From the NCBI GenBank assembly GCA_029641185.1, contig JAPWGK010000004.1:2383049-2447048 (forward strand): DNA of 64,000 nt, given 5' to 3'. This document shows positions 22,001 through 34,091 of this stretch, piece by piece (positions within the stretch are counted from its first letter, which is position 1; the number at the start of each line of letters is the position of its first letter). Source of the stretch: Pseudofabraea citricarpa (taxonomy: Eukaryota > Ascomycota > Leotiomycetes > Helotiales > Dermateaceae). The notes under the pieces are model-generated. The model worked only from the letters and a program-made list of their open reading frames with translations, made no database searches and had not been told where the DNA came from. The position numbers and the translations under genes are program-made.

Positions 22001-25000
22001 AAAATGATGCGACCCTGACCATTTTTCAGGTTAGACTGAATGGCATCGAACCCGTTTTCTGCTGAATGAAGGTAGCCGACAGATGGTGACAATGCCAGAA
22101 ACATGCCTTTGCTGGCCATAAGATCCTTGATTGCTGCGAGCCTGGTACCCATATAAATGTCTGTTAAGTTAACATTGGGCAACATTACTAGATCGTAGCT
22201 TTCGTTGTCGACTTTTGGAAGATTATCAGCATTCTTGGGCAAGCCAGTCTCGAGATCTACGGGAGCAGCGAAGAGATTCCCGTCATCCGATATGTATCCT
22301 TTTGAATAAGACCCAAACCTTCTGAACGATGTAGTAGCATGCAAAAGACCCAACGCCGCTTGCGTGATATCAGGGATGTCGTTAGCAATTTCCAGGATTC
22401 GTAATCCAGGGTTTTTGTGCGAAAGAAGTGTCAAAGTCGCTCCAAGCTTCAGCAACCCCTCATCAGAAATCTCTGAATGAGACTCGGCAACGAAAGCATC
22501 GAGGTACGCAGTGAACTTCTCTTCAGGCATAAGCCCAATACCATGAATATCAGGCTTCCAAAGTACCCTCAACATTGGATGACGCTTTTCACCAGACTCT
22601 GTTTGTCTGGCGGCATCAAAGGGCGCGAGGCGAACATTCTTAATTTGTGCTTTGACTTGTCCCGCAGAGTTGTACAGCTCGGAATTGATCTGAGCAGCAC
22701 CAAATCCAACTGGACTTGCTTCGGCGTCAATGAGCCACGAGTCATTTGACGGGTTGTCGATTGTAGCGTGGAAAACCCCAGAATCGATCATCACAGGGAC
22801 TTTCGCACGCAGAGAGCTTGTGATACCTGCAGTCGTTGCAATGATAGAGCTTTGGAGCATAGCATCGATCGTAATTGGATGAATGATGTAGGGTGCGCCA
22901 AATTCGCAAGTTTCTTCCCAACTTTGCAACAGTGGAACTTTTGTAGTGCAATGTCTCACATCCTTTTGTCTTGGAACCTGGACTCCGGTAATAGATTGGA
23001 AAGCTTTCCCAAAGTTCAAACCCTCCTTGTGAAGCTTCTCATACCAGATTCTTGGCGCTGATGGTTCTAAAGTTTCTGGAGCGATTGCGAATCTTCGCTG
23101 AAGTGAAGAGCTACGAGTTGACTGCAAGCTTATCGATCCTGTTGCGTGTGTTGTAGAGGTCCCATCGGCAAATGACACAATGCTGAAGTCCCACCAATGA
23201 GTTGATACTGAGCTTGATGTAATAGCAGTAGGCCGAAGTGTGGTGAACAATTCGACTTGAGCTGTTTGCTCCGTGGATAAAGAAAGCGCCTTCAGAATGT
23301 TGACATGCCGTACGCGGTAGGCGCTTTCTTCAGTCGGTATTGATTGAGCAACTTGCGCTACGGCTTGGATTGCCATTGCAACGTAGCCAGCACCAGGAAA
23401 GACAATGGTCTCTTCTAATTTGTGGTCTGACAACCAAGCAATATCGCTCACCTTGACAATATTTCGCCAGCTGGTCTCCAACCCATTCCCACCAGGTATT
23501 TGAGAACCAAGAAGCTCATGCCTCTGGAACTTTCGTTGACGAAACTCTACACTCGCACGGCTTTCGTTCCAGAGAATACCTTCATATGTCCACCGGTATC
23601 TAGGCAGGTCAGGTAAAACCCTATGTCGTTCTTTGAACGGAGAGTCGTCTATTGCATTGATCTTATTGAAAAGAATCTCGTGCCCGTGCTGGTAAAGACG
23701 TCCAGCTAGTCCAAGTATACACTGTACACTATCCTTGCCTCGTGATATTGCGGTCGAATATGGAAACTTATCCTCTGAAATTCCGATATTTGTTCGTGTT
23801 TGCTTTATAGGCATTTCAAGAGCTGAATGAGGTCCAATTTCGATCAAGTGAAAGTCACCTCCAGCTGACAACTGTTCGACAGCAGTTGAGAACAGCACCG
23901 GACTTTCCAAATTGGCACGCCAGTACGCAGGGCTGACGTTTATATTCTGGATCTCGCCTGTTACAGAAGAGACGAAATTGGCCTCCGCTGGCATCTTTCG
24001 AGCTGGATCTAATGTTGATAAGGCCTGTACAAGCAGAGTCTCGTACTCAGCTCCAATTGCTTGCATCTGATGTGAGTGGTAAGCACGACCGCCGGTGTTT
24101 AACTTCCTTGCGAAAAGACCTTGTTGCTGAAATTGTCCTAGTATGGCTTCGACGGGCTTCGCATCACCTGAGATGGTGACACTTTCAGGAGAATTAACAC
24201 ATGCAACTCTGATCCCTTCCAGTCCAGCATTACGAATTTTGGAGTTTGCGTCATCTTGTGAGGCACCCACCGCAATCATTGCCCCTTGAAGCACACTCTT
24301 TCCCACGACGTAGCCTCGATAATACGCTATTGTGATAGCCTCAGCCGCAGATAATAGTCCTGCTGCAAATGCTGCGGCTATCTCCCCCGAGGAGTGACCA
24401 AGAGTTGCAGATGGTGAGATACCCCAAGAAGCAAGGAGTTGCACCATTGCAACTTGGATGGCCGTGCAAGTTGGCTGAGAGCGTGTCACATCATGAATCA
24501 TGCTGGTAGCAGCAGGCTCGTTGATGGCATCATAGAGAGTCCAGGAAGGTGGATGAGGTAGTGCTTGCAAGACCATATCCATCTCTGTGATGCAGGAACG
24601 GAAGAATGAATACTCTTCAAACAGCTCTTTACACATCTGCGGCCATTGTGCACCCTGCCCAGTGAATACAAAGGCAAGTCGAGAAGGGGAATTTGGAGGC
24701 ACACCCCCGCCTGGAAGAGTTCGAAGATTCTCAAGCGTCCATGCATCGGCAACGGAAGTTTGGGTTGCTGTTAAGAACCCACGATGGTTGAAATGTGATC
24801 TGCGAACACCAAGCGTGTAAGCCAGATCAGGGATGCTTACTCCTTGACTTGCGTAGGCTGCCATGTCCGTGACACGCGCTTCAAGGGCTTTTGAATCGGC
24901 TCCCGACACCGGAATCAAAAATGTCTTGTTGATTATAGCTGGCCTGAGTTGTGCATAGCCGTATCCGTAGGGAACATGAGCGTCGGCATTCTCGAGAATG

Positions 25001-26669
25001 CAGTGTGCATTAGCACCTCCGTAACCAAATGAGTTAATTCCAGCACGACGCACCGGGGCGCTCAAAGAATAAGCTGTAGCCGTCTTCGCAGGCGTCTTGG
25101 GCCATGGCCGTTGCTTGGTGACGACATCGAGGTTCCATTCTGCTGTCTTGATCTTGGGATTGATATTCCGAACGCCAACAGTAGCAGGGATTGTGGATTT
25201 CTCGAGTGCAAGAGTGGTTTTGATAATCGAGGAGATTGCACTGGCAGCTTCGCTATGGCCAAGATTCGTTTTGACCTAAGTTGCAAGACGTCAGAAGATG
25301 AAGATGAAGATGGCGGGGAGGGTGGAGATGCTGAATGATGGAGATGTGAGAAAGGGCAGTCACATGACACTTACCGAACCAATTAGCAATGGGCTACCTT
25401 CTGGGCGGCGAAAGACGCGAGATATGGCCTCGACCTCAATTGGATCACCGACCTACACCACTAATCAGCATCATCAACAAGCACATCATCATCAACGACG
25501 ACTTACTGGAGTTCCTGTCCCATGGCACTCCACGTATGCTGTGCCACCCAGATCGAGCCCGGCCTTCTCATACGCCTTTCGAATTACAGCTTCTTGGCCG
25601 ACGGCAGAAGGAAGGGTGATTCCAGGCGTCTTGCCATTGCTGTAGCGGGTCAGTGTTCAGGTCTTCCAACCACCCCAGGGACTACGAGTACGACTACGAC
25701 TCACGCATTGATTGCTGTGCTCCGGATGACCGAGCGGATGGGGTCATTGTCTCGAATGGCATCAGACAGGCGCTTGAGATACAACGCTCCAATCCCGTCA
25801 GCTCTCCCGTAGCCGTCGGCATCGTCTGAGAAGGTATGGCAGGTCGACGTGCCAGACAATACACCAGCTTTCATGGTACCCAAGTGTTGCTCTGGCGACT
25901 GGATCAAGTTGGCGCCAGCAACAACGGCTGCATTGCACTCCTGGTTCTCAAGGGCGACGCATGCCGTGTGGAGACAGTAGAGAGACGAAGAGCAAGCCGT
26001 GTCGATAACCATGCTTGGTCCCTTTAGGTTGAATGCGTGGCTGATGCGGTTCCCTAAGATGGTTGTGCCCATGCCTGTAGCGCTGTAGCGGTGCATGTAC
26101 TCCGGGTCTCTGGTCTGCATGACTTGGTAATCCACAGTGAAGTTTCCGACATAGCAGCCAGTGTTGCTTCCGGAGATGGCCGAGAGCGAAGCACCGGCAC
26201 TCTCAAAACTCTCAAAGACGACCTCAAGAAGCTTTCTTTGCTGGGGGTCCATGTAGGTTGCCTCCATGTTATTGATGCCAAAGAATTCATTGTCGAATTC
26301 GCGCACATCCTCCTGGAGGAAGTAGCCGCCTTTCGTGTTCATACTTCCTGGCCGATCGGCACCTTTTGGGTGGTAAAACGCATCTATGTTGAAACGCGAT
26401 GAGGGTACTTTACATCGACCATCCTTTTCCGTTGCCAACAGCTTCCAAAGCTCCGAGCTACTGTGAACTTCACCGGGCAGACGGCATGCTAGAGAACATC
26501 AGGTGAGCTAGTTTGTTCGGTGCAACAGGACATTTCTTAAATGCTCACCCATCCCAACAATTGCGATTGGCTCTACCTGCCGTTGAAGCAGGGGTGGCGA
26601 GGGACATCCACTGCCTGATTCTGACGAATCAGTAGGCGTTTGGATGGCTGACACATGATGGGGGGCCAT
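19095..26669 (-). CDS. Highly reducing type I iterative polyketide synthase
   Basis: Core enzyme, building a reduced carbon chain from malonyl-CoA. Exons on the minus strand: 26669-26549, 26488-25705, 25639-25507, 25452-25375, 25275-20899, 20845-20015, 19955-19095; 2394 residues, in frame throughout. Domains: KS with Cys206 (DTACSSSL), His341 (CHGTGTP) and His379 (NLGHSEAA); AT with Ser667 (GHSSG); DH with His990 ([14 protein letters not shown]) and Asp1176 (HPITIDAM). A region at about 1270-1460 sits where methyltransferases lie, but reads [10 protein letters not shown] instead of the glycine-rich SAM loop. ER has the NADPH motif [15 protein letters not shown] (about 1815), KR has CLGGLG (about 2026) and a YCSANYF active site, and ACP has Ser2351 (GMDS). 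There is no thioesterase, reductase or NRPS module, so release must be in trans or spontaneous. It shares a divergent promoter with SDR-2. Confidence 0.96.
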
Positions 26670-27061
26670 GGCTCGAATCGCAATGAGAACGTAGACAAAG
26701 TTGCTAGTTTAGTCTGAAAATGAGCGTTGAGGTCTCAGAACTTTGTCAGTTGTTACTTCAGTTCATATTCTTTCTTTGAAAAGATCTCCTTGGTTATAAT
26801 GAACTTCATGGCGAGGGCCATATCCCTTGTTCTCTCGATTCATCAGTCGCCGAAGACATATTTCTCGTGAGGCGGCCCGCTACCAATCTTGTTCAGCCCC
26901 CGAGGTAGAGGTATGCGGAGAGGGGATGTCTCGGAGATGCCTTTTTCTTCGACTGGCGGTTAGTTGAGTTCTTATTGCAAATTTCAATTTCAAACGCATG
27001 CAAGTCTATACCCCATTTCCACACTCGCCATTACACGCAACTTTCATATTCCCAAGTTATC
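26670..27061. promoter_or_regulatory. Divergent promoter of PKS and SDR-2
   Basis: 392 bp between opposing start codons. It contains CCGAGG (26900-26905, that is CCTCGGG on the other strand), ctcggagatg at about 26933 and several CGG/CCG half-sites (gtcgccgaag, ggcggcccg). Confidence 0.5.
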
Positions 27062-28236
27062 ATGGATTCGAAAAAAATTGCTTTAGTTACTGGCTGTGGG
27101 CTTGGTGGCATTGGCCATGCCTTGGTTCTACAGCTAAAGCATCAAAGTCTGTTCTACTCTGATTCTCCAATTCCTCTCTTTATGATTGTACACTAATCAA
27201 TAAGATAATCAGATTTCTTCGTCATTGCCACCCTACTACCTTTTGAGAAACGCGAGCATCTTCAAGATTCCGAGATTCTCTGTGTAAATTGTGATGTGAC
27301 AAATGAAAGCAACGTTTTGGAACTGAGGGACACAGTAGAAAAGATCAACTACGGTCGTCTTGATGTGCTTATCAACAATGCCGGTATATGTAAGTTATAG
27401 AATATGTCCTAACAGGTGACATACTCATATCGGGGCAGGCTATACTATGACTGCTGTGGATACCGACATTCGTGAAGTCGAAAAGATGTTTGCTGTCAAC
27501 GTTTTTGGACCAATGCGAATGGTTCACCTTTTCCATAAGTTCATAGTTGAAGCAAAAGGGACTATCGTAAATATCGGTTCGGTTGGCGGGATCGTGCCAT
27601 ACATCTATGGAGGTACAACGTCTCACGATAATGAACTACGAATATTACTAACTCGCATATGATAGCCAGCTATAATGCAAGCAAAGCTGCATTGCATCAT
27701 TATGGAAATACTCTGAGAGCAGAAATGAAACCATTCGGAGTGAGAGTCATCAATATCATCTCCGGTGAAGTTGGGACCAATATTCTTAAGCGTGACAAAG
27801 ACAGCCGGAGAATTTTACCTCAAGGTCACCCACTTTTATCATCTCTGAAGAATTAATATACAATGGTTAAGTTGGCTGACATTTTTCTGTAGATTCGATT
27901 TATGGACCGCTTCGTGAGCAATTTGAAGGTCACATCAGTCGAACACCAGGTGGGTAACCTGTGGAACTTTTAAGCTAACTCGCTAAAAACATGCAGCCAC
28001 CATAACTCCAGATGAATATGCGAAGAGGGTGGTGAAAGAGATAATTAAAAAACAGCCTGTTGCCTGGCTTTGGTACGGACCAACAACCTCTATCGTATGG
28101 TGGTGTGATTTACTGTTGCCACGAACCTTTTGGGTGAGTAGCATTACTCTTCCTATACTCTTTCAATGCTGAATTAATGCAGGACATGCTTTTCTGGAGG
28201 ATGTTTCAAATGGACAAAATCGTAGCTGCACAGTGA
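27062..28236 (+). CDS. Short-chain dehydrogenase/reductase (SDR-2, AYR1-like)
   Basis: Classical SDR similar to fungal 1-acyl-dihydroxyacetone-phosphate reductases, possibly recruited for polyketide ketone reduction. Seven exons: 27062-27146, 27213-27389, 27439-27612, 27666-27824, 27893-27949, 27997-28133, 28183-28236; 280 residues. Nucleotide motif TGCGLGGIG, NNAGIC, NIGSVGG, and catalytic YNASK (Tyr148, Lys152) are intact. The C-terminal aromatic, Trp-rich segment (VAWLWYGPTTSIVWW) may contact membranes, as in AYR1. The first donor (GTCTGT) is weak but keeps the frame. Six introns in under 1.2 kb is unusually dense for the window. Divergent from the PKS, so very likely co-expressed. Confidence 0.9.
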
Positions 28237-28613
28237 ATGACTCAGAGGGCTGTATTGGGTGTCATAAGCTTCTGAAGGTTAAGAAATACGATGTTTTGTA
28301 GTACCAATGTTAGTTTTCTTTCCAAATTTCACGTTTGCAATACTTGATGCTTGGATATCCGCCCATTCTGTCTCGCCAAGTGATTGCAGTCAAAATATGG
28401 AATGCCCGGCTCGGATATTACAGGCTGGGCATATCTTGTCTGTCCGAAATATAGCTACCCAAATTATTCCTGCCAAATTGGGAGAGGGCCGAGAATCCCA
28501 AAAGTAAATACAGACCAGGGGAATATTAGGTAACAATAAGCGACGTTTTAAGAACTCCAAATACTAATTCCGCTCAGCCCAACGATACTCAGCTTGAAGG
28601 ATATCACGAAATC
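28237..28613. other. Intergenic: SDR-3 promoter
   Basis: 377 bp. Contains ctcggatatt (28407 area) and ggccgagaatc (28488 area) but no exact CCTCGG. No gene seen. Confidence 0.45.
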
Positions 28614-29633
28614 ATGAACATCAACGGCTTTGCTCTTGTTACTGGTGCAGGTAAGATATTTCCCATTTGGTCTTATAAGTCTATATTAATGACTTATTTA
28701 ATTCTAGGGAGTGGCATCGGTCGAGATTGCGGTATTGCATATGCAATTGAAGGGGCCGCTGGAGTAGCATTTGCAGATCTCAATCTGGCAGCCGCAAATG
28801 AAGCTGCCGAAGAAAGCAAAACACTAGCCACCAATCCAGAATACAAGACATTCGCCATTGCAGTCGATGTGTCTGATATTGAGAGTGTAGAGAGAATGGT
28901 GGCCAAGACTGTGGCTTCGTTCGGCCGGATCGATTATGCTGTTAATAGTGCCGGCGTAAGTTCCCACGCTTTAATTTCTCGGTATACCCATACGATGGCT
29001 ATGTTGATATTAATTAGGTTGGGGTTCAAGACCCAAGAAATATTGCGGACGCCTCTCTAGATGAGTTCCAACGCTTTTTTGACGTCAACGTCAAGGGTAC
29101 ACTGCTATGTGTCCGTGCATTAAGTCGTGTAATGCGAACACAATCTCCTACTGTGCTTGATATCCGAAAAGGTGGATCACCTAGAAATTGCGGTCGAGGT
29201 GTTATCATCAATCTAGGATCTTGTAATTCCTACGTTGCAACACCAAATATTGTCCAATATACTTCTTCTAAGCACGCGGTTCTGGGGTTGACTCGCAACG
29301 CAGGTAAGTCTCTGTGATTATTTCCTACCCACTCGGTTTTTATTTTCTTCTTAATGCAAGTACTAATAAAGTATAGCACTTGACAATGCGCCATATGGAG
29401 TACGAGTCAATGCTATTTGCCCCTCTTGGGTCGAAACTCCTATGATAGAACGTGCCGTCGCCGGTGACCCTGGGCTTGGGGCAGTGATGACACGAGTTGT
29501 ACCAATGGGAAGAATTGCAAAGATGCCTGAGATTTCTGATGTACTTATGTTTATGAGTAGTCCTCGCTCAAGTTATGTGACTGGTGCTGGATGGCTAGTG
29601 GATGGAGGTGCAACGCTACAGATGCAAACCTAG
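28614..29633 (+). CDS. Short-chain dehydrogenase/reductase (SDR-3, FabG-like)
   Basis: Classical SDR of the 3-oxoacyl-reductase/glucose-dehydrogenase-like type. Exons 28614-28650, 28708-28955, 29018-29303, 29377-29633; 275 residues. Nucleotide-binding TGAGSGIG spans the first intron; the second motif reads NSAG where NNAG is usual. Catalytic Tyr176/Lys180 lie in YTSSK, then NAICPSWVETPM and the C-terminal VTGAGWLVDGGAT expected of the family. It lies in the same orientation as SDR-2, about 380 bp downstream. Probably a tailoring oxidoreductase or dehydrogenase; direction and substrate unknown. Confidence 0.92.
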
Positions 29634-30343
29634 AGGATATATTAAGTTCTGCCAAACGAAATCAATTTCGAAATGCGTTTTTCGTATTATATAGCTAAAG
29701 CTGGTCTTGTGTTACAAACCAGTTCCATAAAAAGAGAAAATGTTATATAAATCTATATTCATCTTCCATAATAGAGAAACAGGAAGACTTGGAAGTTATT
29801 AAGTAAAAACACCACTTATCAGCTGATTCGTAATCGGAGATGCTAGATGCTTGTTTCTATATCCCTAAAATTATAGATTTAAGAATTTCTTACACGGGAT
29901 CAATTAATTTTGATTTCGGTTTTATTTTAGAGAACATATATTCTAGGTATAAAGCGAATCAAATTAATATTTTCACCAATGGCCCTTCAACAGGTTAAGC
30001 GGAATATGTTATTGTAATAATATCAGGTTTTAGAGCACCTTGCCTAAGTAATCCAAACAATTCCGAGAAGGATCAAACTACCTTAGTCTGATTCAACAGT
30101 CATGTTAGTCCGAATTTGCACTGGCACATACATGTGAGGTTATTCCTGTTATGAACATCGCTTCTAGAAATCGCGGAAGTGCCAAATTAGGAACTGCCGG
30201 ACGGTAGCAGTATATTAGAACAAAACGGTCATTTCACTATGAACCGCTTAATACTGAATCTCTATCTCTTCACAATTTTTTTTGAATTTAACTTTTGATT
30301 GAATATTATAGTTTTTTCTAATCGTACCTCGCAACTCATCACA
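29634..30343. other. AT-rich intergenic region and cupin promoter
   Basis: 710 bp without a gene; the first half is AT-rich. An in-frame ATG at 30299 lies 45 nt before the chosen cupin start. Confidence 0.45.
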
Positions 30344-31022
30344 ATGGCAACCGAAATTGAATCTGCCCCAATTCATACCAAGTTGAATGGAACCAAGGAG
30401 GAATTGGACACTGGCCCAATTACCCGGTTTCCTGCGGACGATCTTCGAAACCCTTATCGGCTGATCACTACTCATAACGAAAAAGGACATGGGATATTTT
30501 GTGCCACAGACCGAGGGGACCACCACCGTGTGATGGTGAGAGGAAAGGGCGTGGCCAATATCATTTATAGTACAAATTCCAATCCTGTCGACCTAAACAA
30601 TGAAGTTGACATCGAGTATGCTAAAAATAATGAGGTTTGTAGCTCCCGGGTACAGTTTGCAACGTAACATCAACGCTAACAATCAAAAACAGCCCGGTCT
30701 TCATGTGCACAACGGATCTGTCGTCAGACTCATTGACTTTGCTCCTGGCGTGGAGTCACCTCTTCATCGGGCAATGTCGATCGATTATGGCATCGTCATC
30801 GAAGGGGAATTTGAATTGACTCTTGACAGTGGAGAGTCGCGCATCATGAAACCTGGAGATATTTCAGTCCAGCGGGCGACAATGCACAAATGGAGAAATA
30901 CTTCTCCAACCAAGTCTGCGAGAGCTGTTTTCGTTTTGTTGGACTGTCTTCCTTTGGTTGTTAATGGTCAAGGGGTTGAGCAGGATCTTGGCACTTTGGC
31001 ACCCGAATATGCAGGGCGTTAA
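30344..31022 (+). CDS. Small cupin-domain protein
   Basis: Single-cupin protein of the type found in many fungal biosynthetic clusters. Exons 30344-30634 and 30693-31022; 206 residues. The N-terminal half ends in [10 protein letters not shown]. The cupin core is in exon 2: [20 protein letters not shown] followed by [10 protein letters not shown] and QRATMHKW. His residues in the first (LHR) and second (MHKW) motifs could bind a metal, but the classical HxH pair is not evident. Its role may be dehydratase, decarboxylase, isomerase or cyclase-like; I cannot decide which. The ATG at 30344 is preferred over 30299 because of its better context and normal N-terminus. Its position between SDR-3 and P450-B makes cluster membership likely. 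Confidence 0.88.
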
Positions 31023-31825
31023 AACAACCCAAGTAGGCACTGCACAAGAAATCGGAGGTCACGCAATGTCTGTTAGTGGAATAAAAGAATATACTTCGTG
31101 TGAATCAATATCGTATTTTGCTCGTGGCTTTTTTAATGATAAAATTGTTAGCTAGCACTAGGTGGAAGAGGATGTGGAAATGGGTGGTGGGGTAATAGAG
31201 TAAAGTTTAGCGAGGTGATTGATTTAGCAAGTTCTTTTCAACACTTTCACTGTCGGGGTAAGTGTACATTTTGGCAAAACAGGATAATTAAATCATATAT
31301 ATAATCATTATCATGAAACCAAAATTTAGGAATGGAATTTCTAGAAAATTCCTGTTTGGAAGTGGTACGTTGTCCAGATTCTGATCCATTATAGCGGACG
31401 ACAGACTCCACTTAGACCCAACTTTTCCTAACCCTTTTAATTAGTACGTCCTGTATCACCACCGTGATGAAATCTAAACACATCAAAGTGAAGCAATACC
31501 CTCTGAGCTCTTTTCTCGATATTTGGTGATATCCGTAGCATGGCGGAGTCGCGTAACATGCAGTGTATTACCCACTGGGATGGTGGGGCTAAAATTGCCA
31601 AATGTAGAAATACCGGACGCCGAACCCTCACAAGGAGACACCGAGCCATAACCAGAACAGCAGAGATTATCACTTCAAGTCTGAAGGAGACTCGCTATGC
31701 CATTGAATCTCTTTTTCTGTAGAGTGCTCCTCTGATCTAAACTTCTGTTATTCTTCAATCTGCAAATTGTTCAAAAGCATAGAACCCAAGACTATCCAAA
31801 TAATTTTCTATACCACTCAGTAACG
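31023..31825. other. Intergenic: P450-B promoter
   Basis: 803 bp; no gene supported on either strand. A CGG-rich patch (taccggacgccgaaccc) is at about 31611-31627. Confidence 0.45.
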
Positions 31826-33671
31826 ATGTCAATTCAAGATACTGTTACAGGATTTCCATTCCCTGTCAATCTATTGGTGCCTTTGGACAGACCACTGTGG
31901 GTTTCGTTGATTCAATTTATCGGCTTATCGTTATTTTTGGTATGCAAATCGCCCAGTGTACAGAATTAAACTGATATCTTTATAGATGGCGTCTTTGTAT
32001 ACTCTGTGGGCAGTCTATGCGATAACCATCCATCCACTTGCCAAGTTTCCTGGGCCTAAGCTGGCTGCCATCAGCAGTGTAATCATTAAATCCAATCTTC
32101 CCTCTAAAGCAGCAAGGCTTACCAGAATTTTAGTTCTATTATTCTCGTATGGCATTTAGTGGAAAGTTGCCGATGAAAGTTGCCGCCTTACACGAAAAAT
32201 ATGGTACTTCCCCCCGCGGCCCAACAAGAGATTGCATCATAACGAGTAAAATAGGTTCGGTGGTTCGGATTGCTCCTGGGGAGCTCAGCTTTGCGTCAGT
32301 AGCATCTCCAAAGGATATCTATGGCCCGACAGGCGCAAACACATTCGTCAAATCTGAATTTTATAAAACATCCGCCTTTGAAGCCTCGGATATCATAGGG
32401 GAATCAGACGTAGTAGTACATGCTCGTATGCGTAAAGCATGGGCTCACGGTTTCTCTTCTCGCGCTCTTCGAGAACACGAGCAACTCGAAGATCGGTATG
32501 TGGATTTGCTCATTGAGCAATTTTCAACCCACGGCAAACGAGCTGAAGGAATTAACGTAGTTGACTGGTTTAACTTTCTTACTTTTGATATCATCGGGGA
32601 ACTAGTTTTTGGCGAATCCTTCGGTGCGCTTGAATCAGGAACTTCTAAATTTTGGATTTCTCTTCTTCTCGAAAATATGCACGGAGGTATGATAATCGAC
32701 CAAATTCGACGATGGGGATTTTATGTTGGATTCAAGAAAATCTTAGGGTTAATTCCTTCCGAAAAGATTCAGCAGATGAATCAACATGTCGAGCTTACTC
32801 GGAATCTCGCTGCGAAGAGATTGTCGAGGGGCAAGGACTACGAGAAGAAAGATTTTCTATCCTACATGTTTGATAATGAGAAATCGAGTTCCGTGACAGT
32901 TGAAGAGGTCGCCAGTCAAGGACAGAATTTGATGTAAGTTTTGATTCTTTACATGGTAGATTGCTTTCTAATTGAGATGACAAGCATTGCTGGAAGCGAA
33001 ACAACAGCAACTACACTTTCCGCCATTACTTACTACCTCCTAAAATCCCCGGAACATTATGCAAGATTGAAGGATGAGATCCGATCTCAAATCTCTTCGT
33101 ATGATGAGATTACTTCTCACAGAGTTGCATCATTTCCCTTTTTGCACGCTGTCATAAACGAGGCATTGCGGATGTATCCACCCGTGCCTTATGGACCACC
33201 TCGTCTCTCACCTGGAGCATATGTTGATGGAAATTATATTCCAAAGGGTGTAAGTTGTTTGCTTATTTACAAGAAGCTCTTACTCACACCTACTCTCAGA
33301 CCGAGGTTTCTGTGAATCCATGGGCGATTCAACGAAGCCCAAAATACTGGAGTCACCCAAATACCTTTGATCCAGATCGCTGGTTGGACAACAAATCGAC
33401 TGATAATCGGGAAGCCTCTCAACCTTTTCATCTCGGTCCACGAGTTTGCTTAGGTCGCAAGTAAGAACTCTGCCTACAAATTACCATTTACATGAGCTGA
33501 TAGTATCTTAGTTTGGCATTCATTGAGATGCGCCTTGTTCTTGCAAAAATGCACTATAGATTCGATATTGAACTGATAAACAAAGATGTCATCCTTGAAC
33601 GTGATGCTGAAATGTATATCCTTTGGAATACGCCTGCAATCAATGTGCGATTTACAGAAAGGGAATTTTAA
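31826..33671 (+). CDS. Cytochrome P450 (P450-B)
   Basis: Microsomal monooxygenase. Seven exons: 31826-31939, 31986-32078, 32134-32203, 32255-32933, 32985-33249, 33300-33460, 33512-33671; 513 residues. A membrane anchor (about 25-55) is followed by HPLAKFPGPK. The third junction gives LHEKYGSVVRIAPGELSF. The I-helix motif IAGSETTATT needs the acceptor at 32984 rather than the nearer gag. ExxR is in NEALRMYPP and the haem loop is FHLGPRVCLGRNLAF with Cys457. All motifs intact. It resembles the CYP families of isotrichodermin C-15 hydroxylase type common in clusters. Convergent with P450-C. Likely oxidises the polyketide; site unknown. Confidence 0.93.
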
Positions 33672-34091
33672 GAACTAGTTAGAGAAGTATAAAGCTATAT
33701 TTGTCAAACTCTTGTGGTACCTATAATAGAGTGCATTAGCCGAGAAATTTCTAAATAGAACTGATTTTTAGAAATTATCAAAATAAGTAAACTTTATAAA
33801 ACTATAATTAAATTTAGTCCAAACAGAAACCAAAAAGTTAAATAATTTTCCGAGTTTCAGAATTAAAATTACGTACCTGGGTAGTATATTAATAAATAAG
33901 AGAATATAGATGGAAGATTATTTAACCCATACCACTTTTCATTCAAGAGAAAATGGTGGCAACAACTATAAACTAGAACTTTCAATTGCCTTCTACTTAA
34001 AACGCAACCTTCGAACACAAGACCTAAATAACACACAAATGATTCTTCTCGTTACTAAAATAGAGTTAGTTGTGCGGCATTGCCTGAATAA
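33672..34091. other. AT-rich gap between convergent P450 genes
   Basis: 420 bp between the stop codons of P450-B and P450-C; AT-rich, nothing recognised. Confidence 0.5.

Noticed and set aside
24064..26027. Many plus-strand frames across the PKS gene
   Set aside because: Shadows of the minus-strand PKS exons.
32934..32980. Acceptor gag at about 32979 for P450-B intron 4
   Set aside because: It creates an in-frame stop; the next acceptor (caag at 32981-32984) gives the expected IAGSETT motif.
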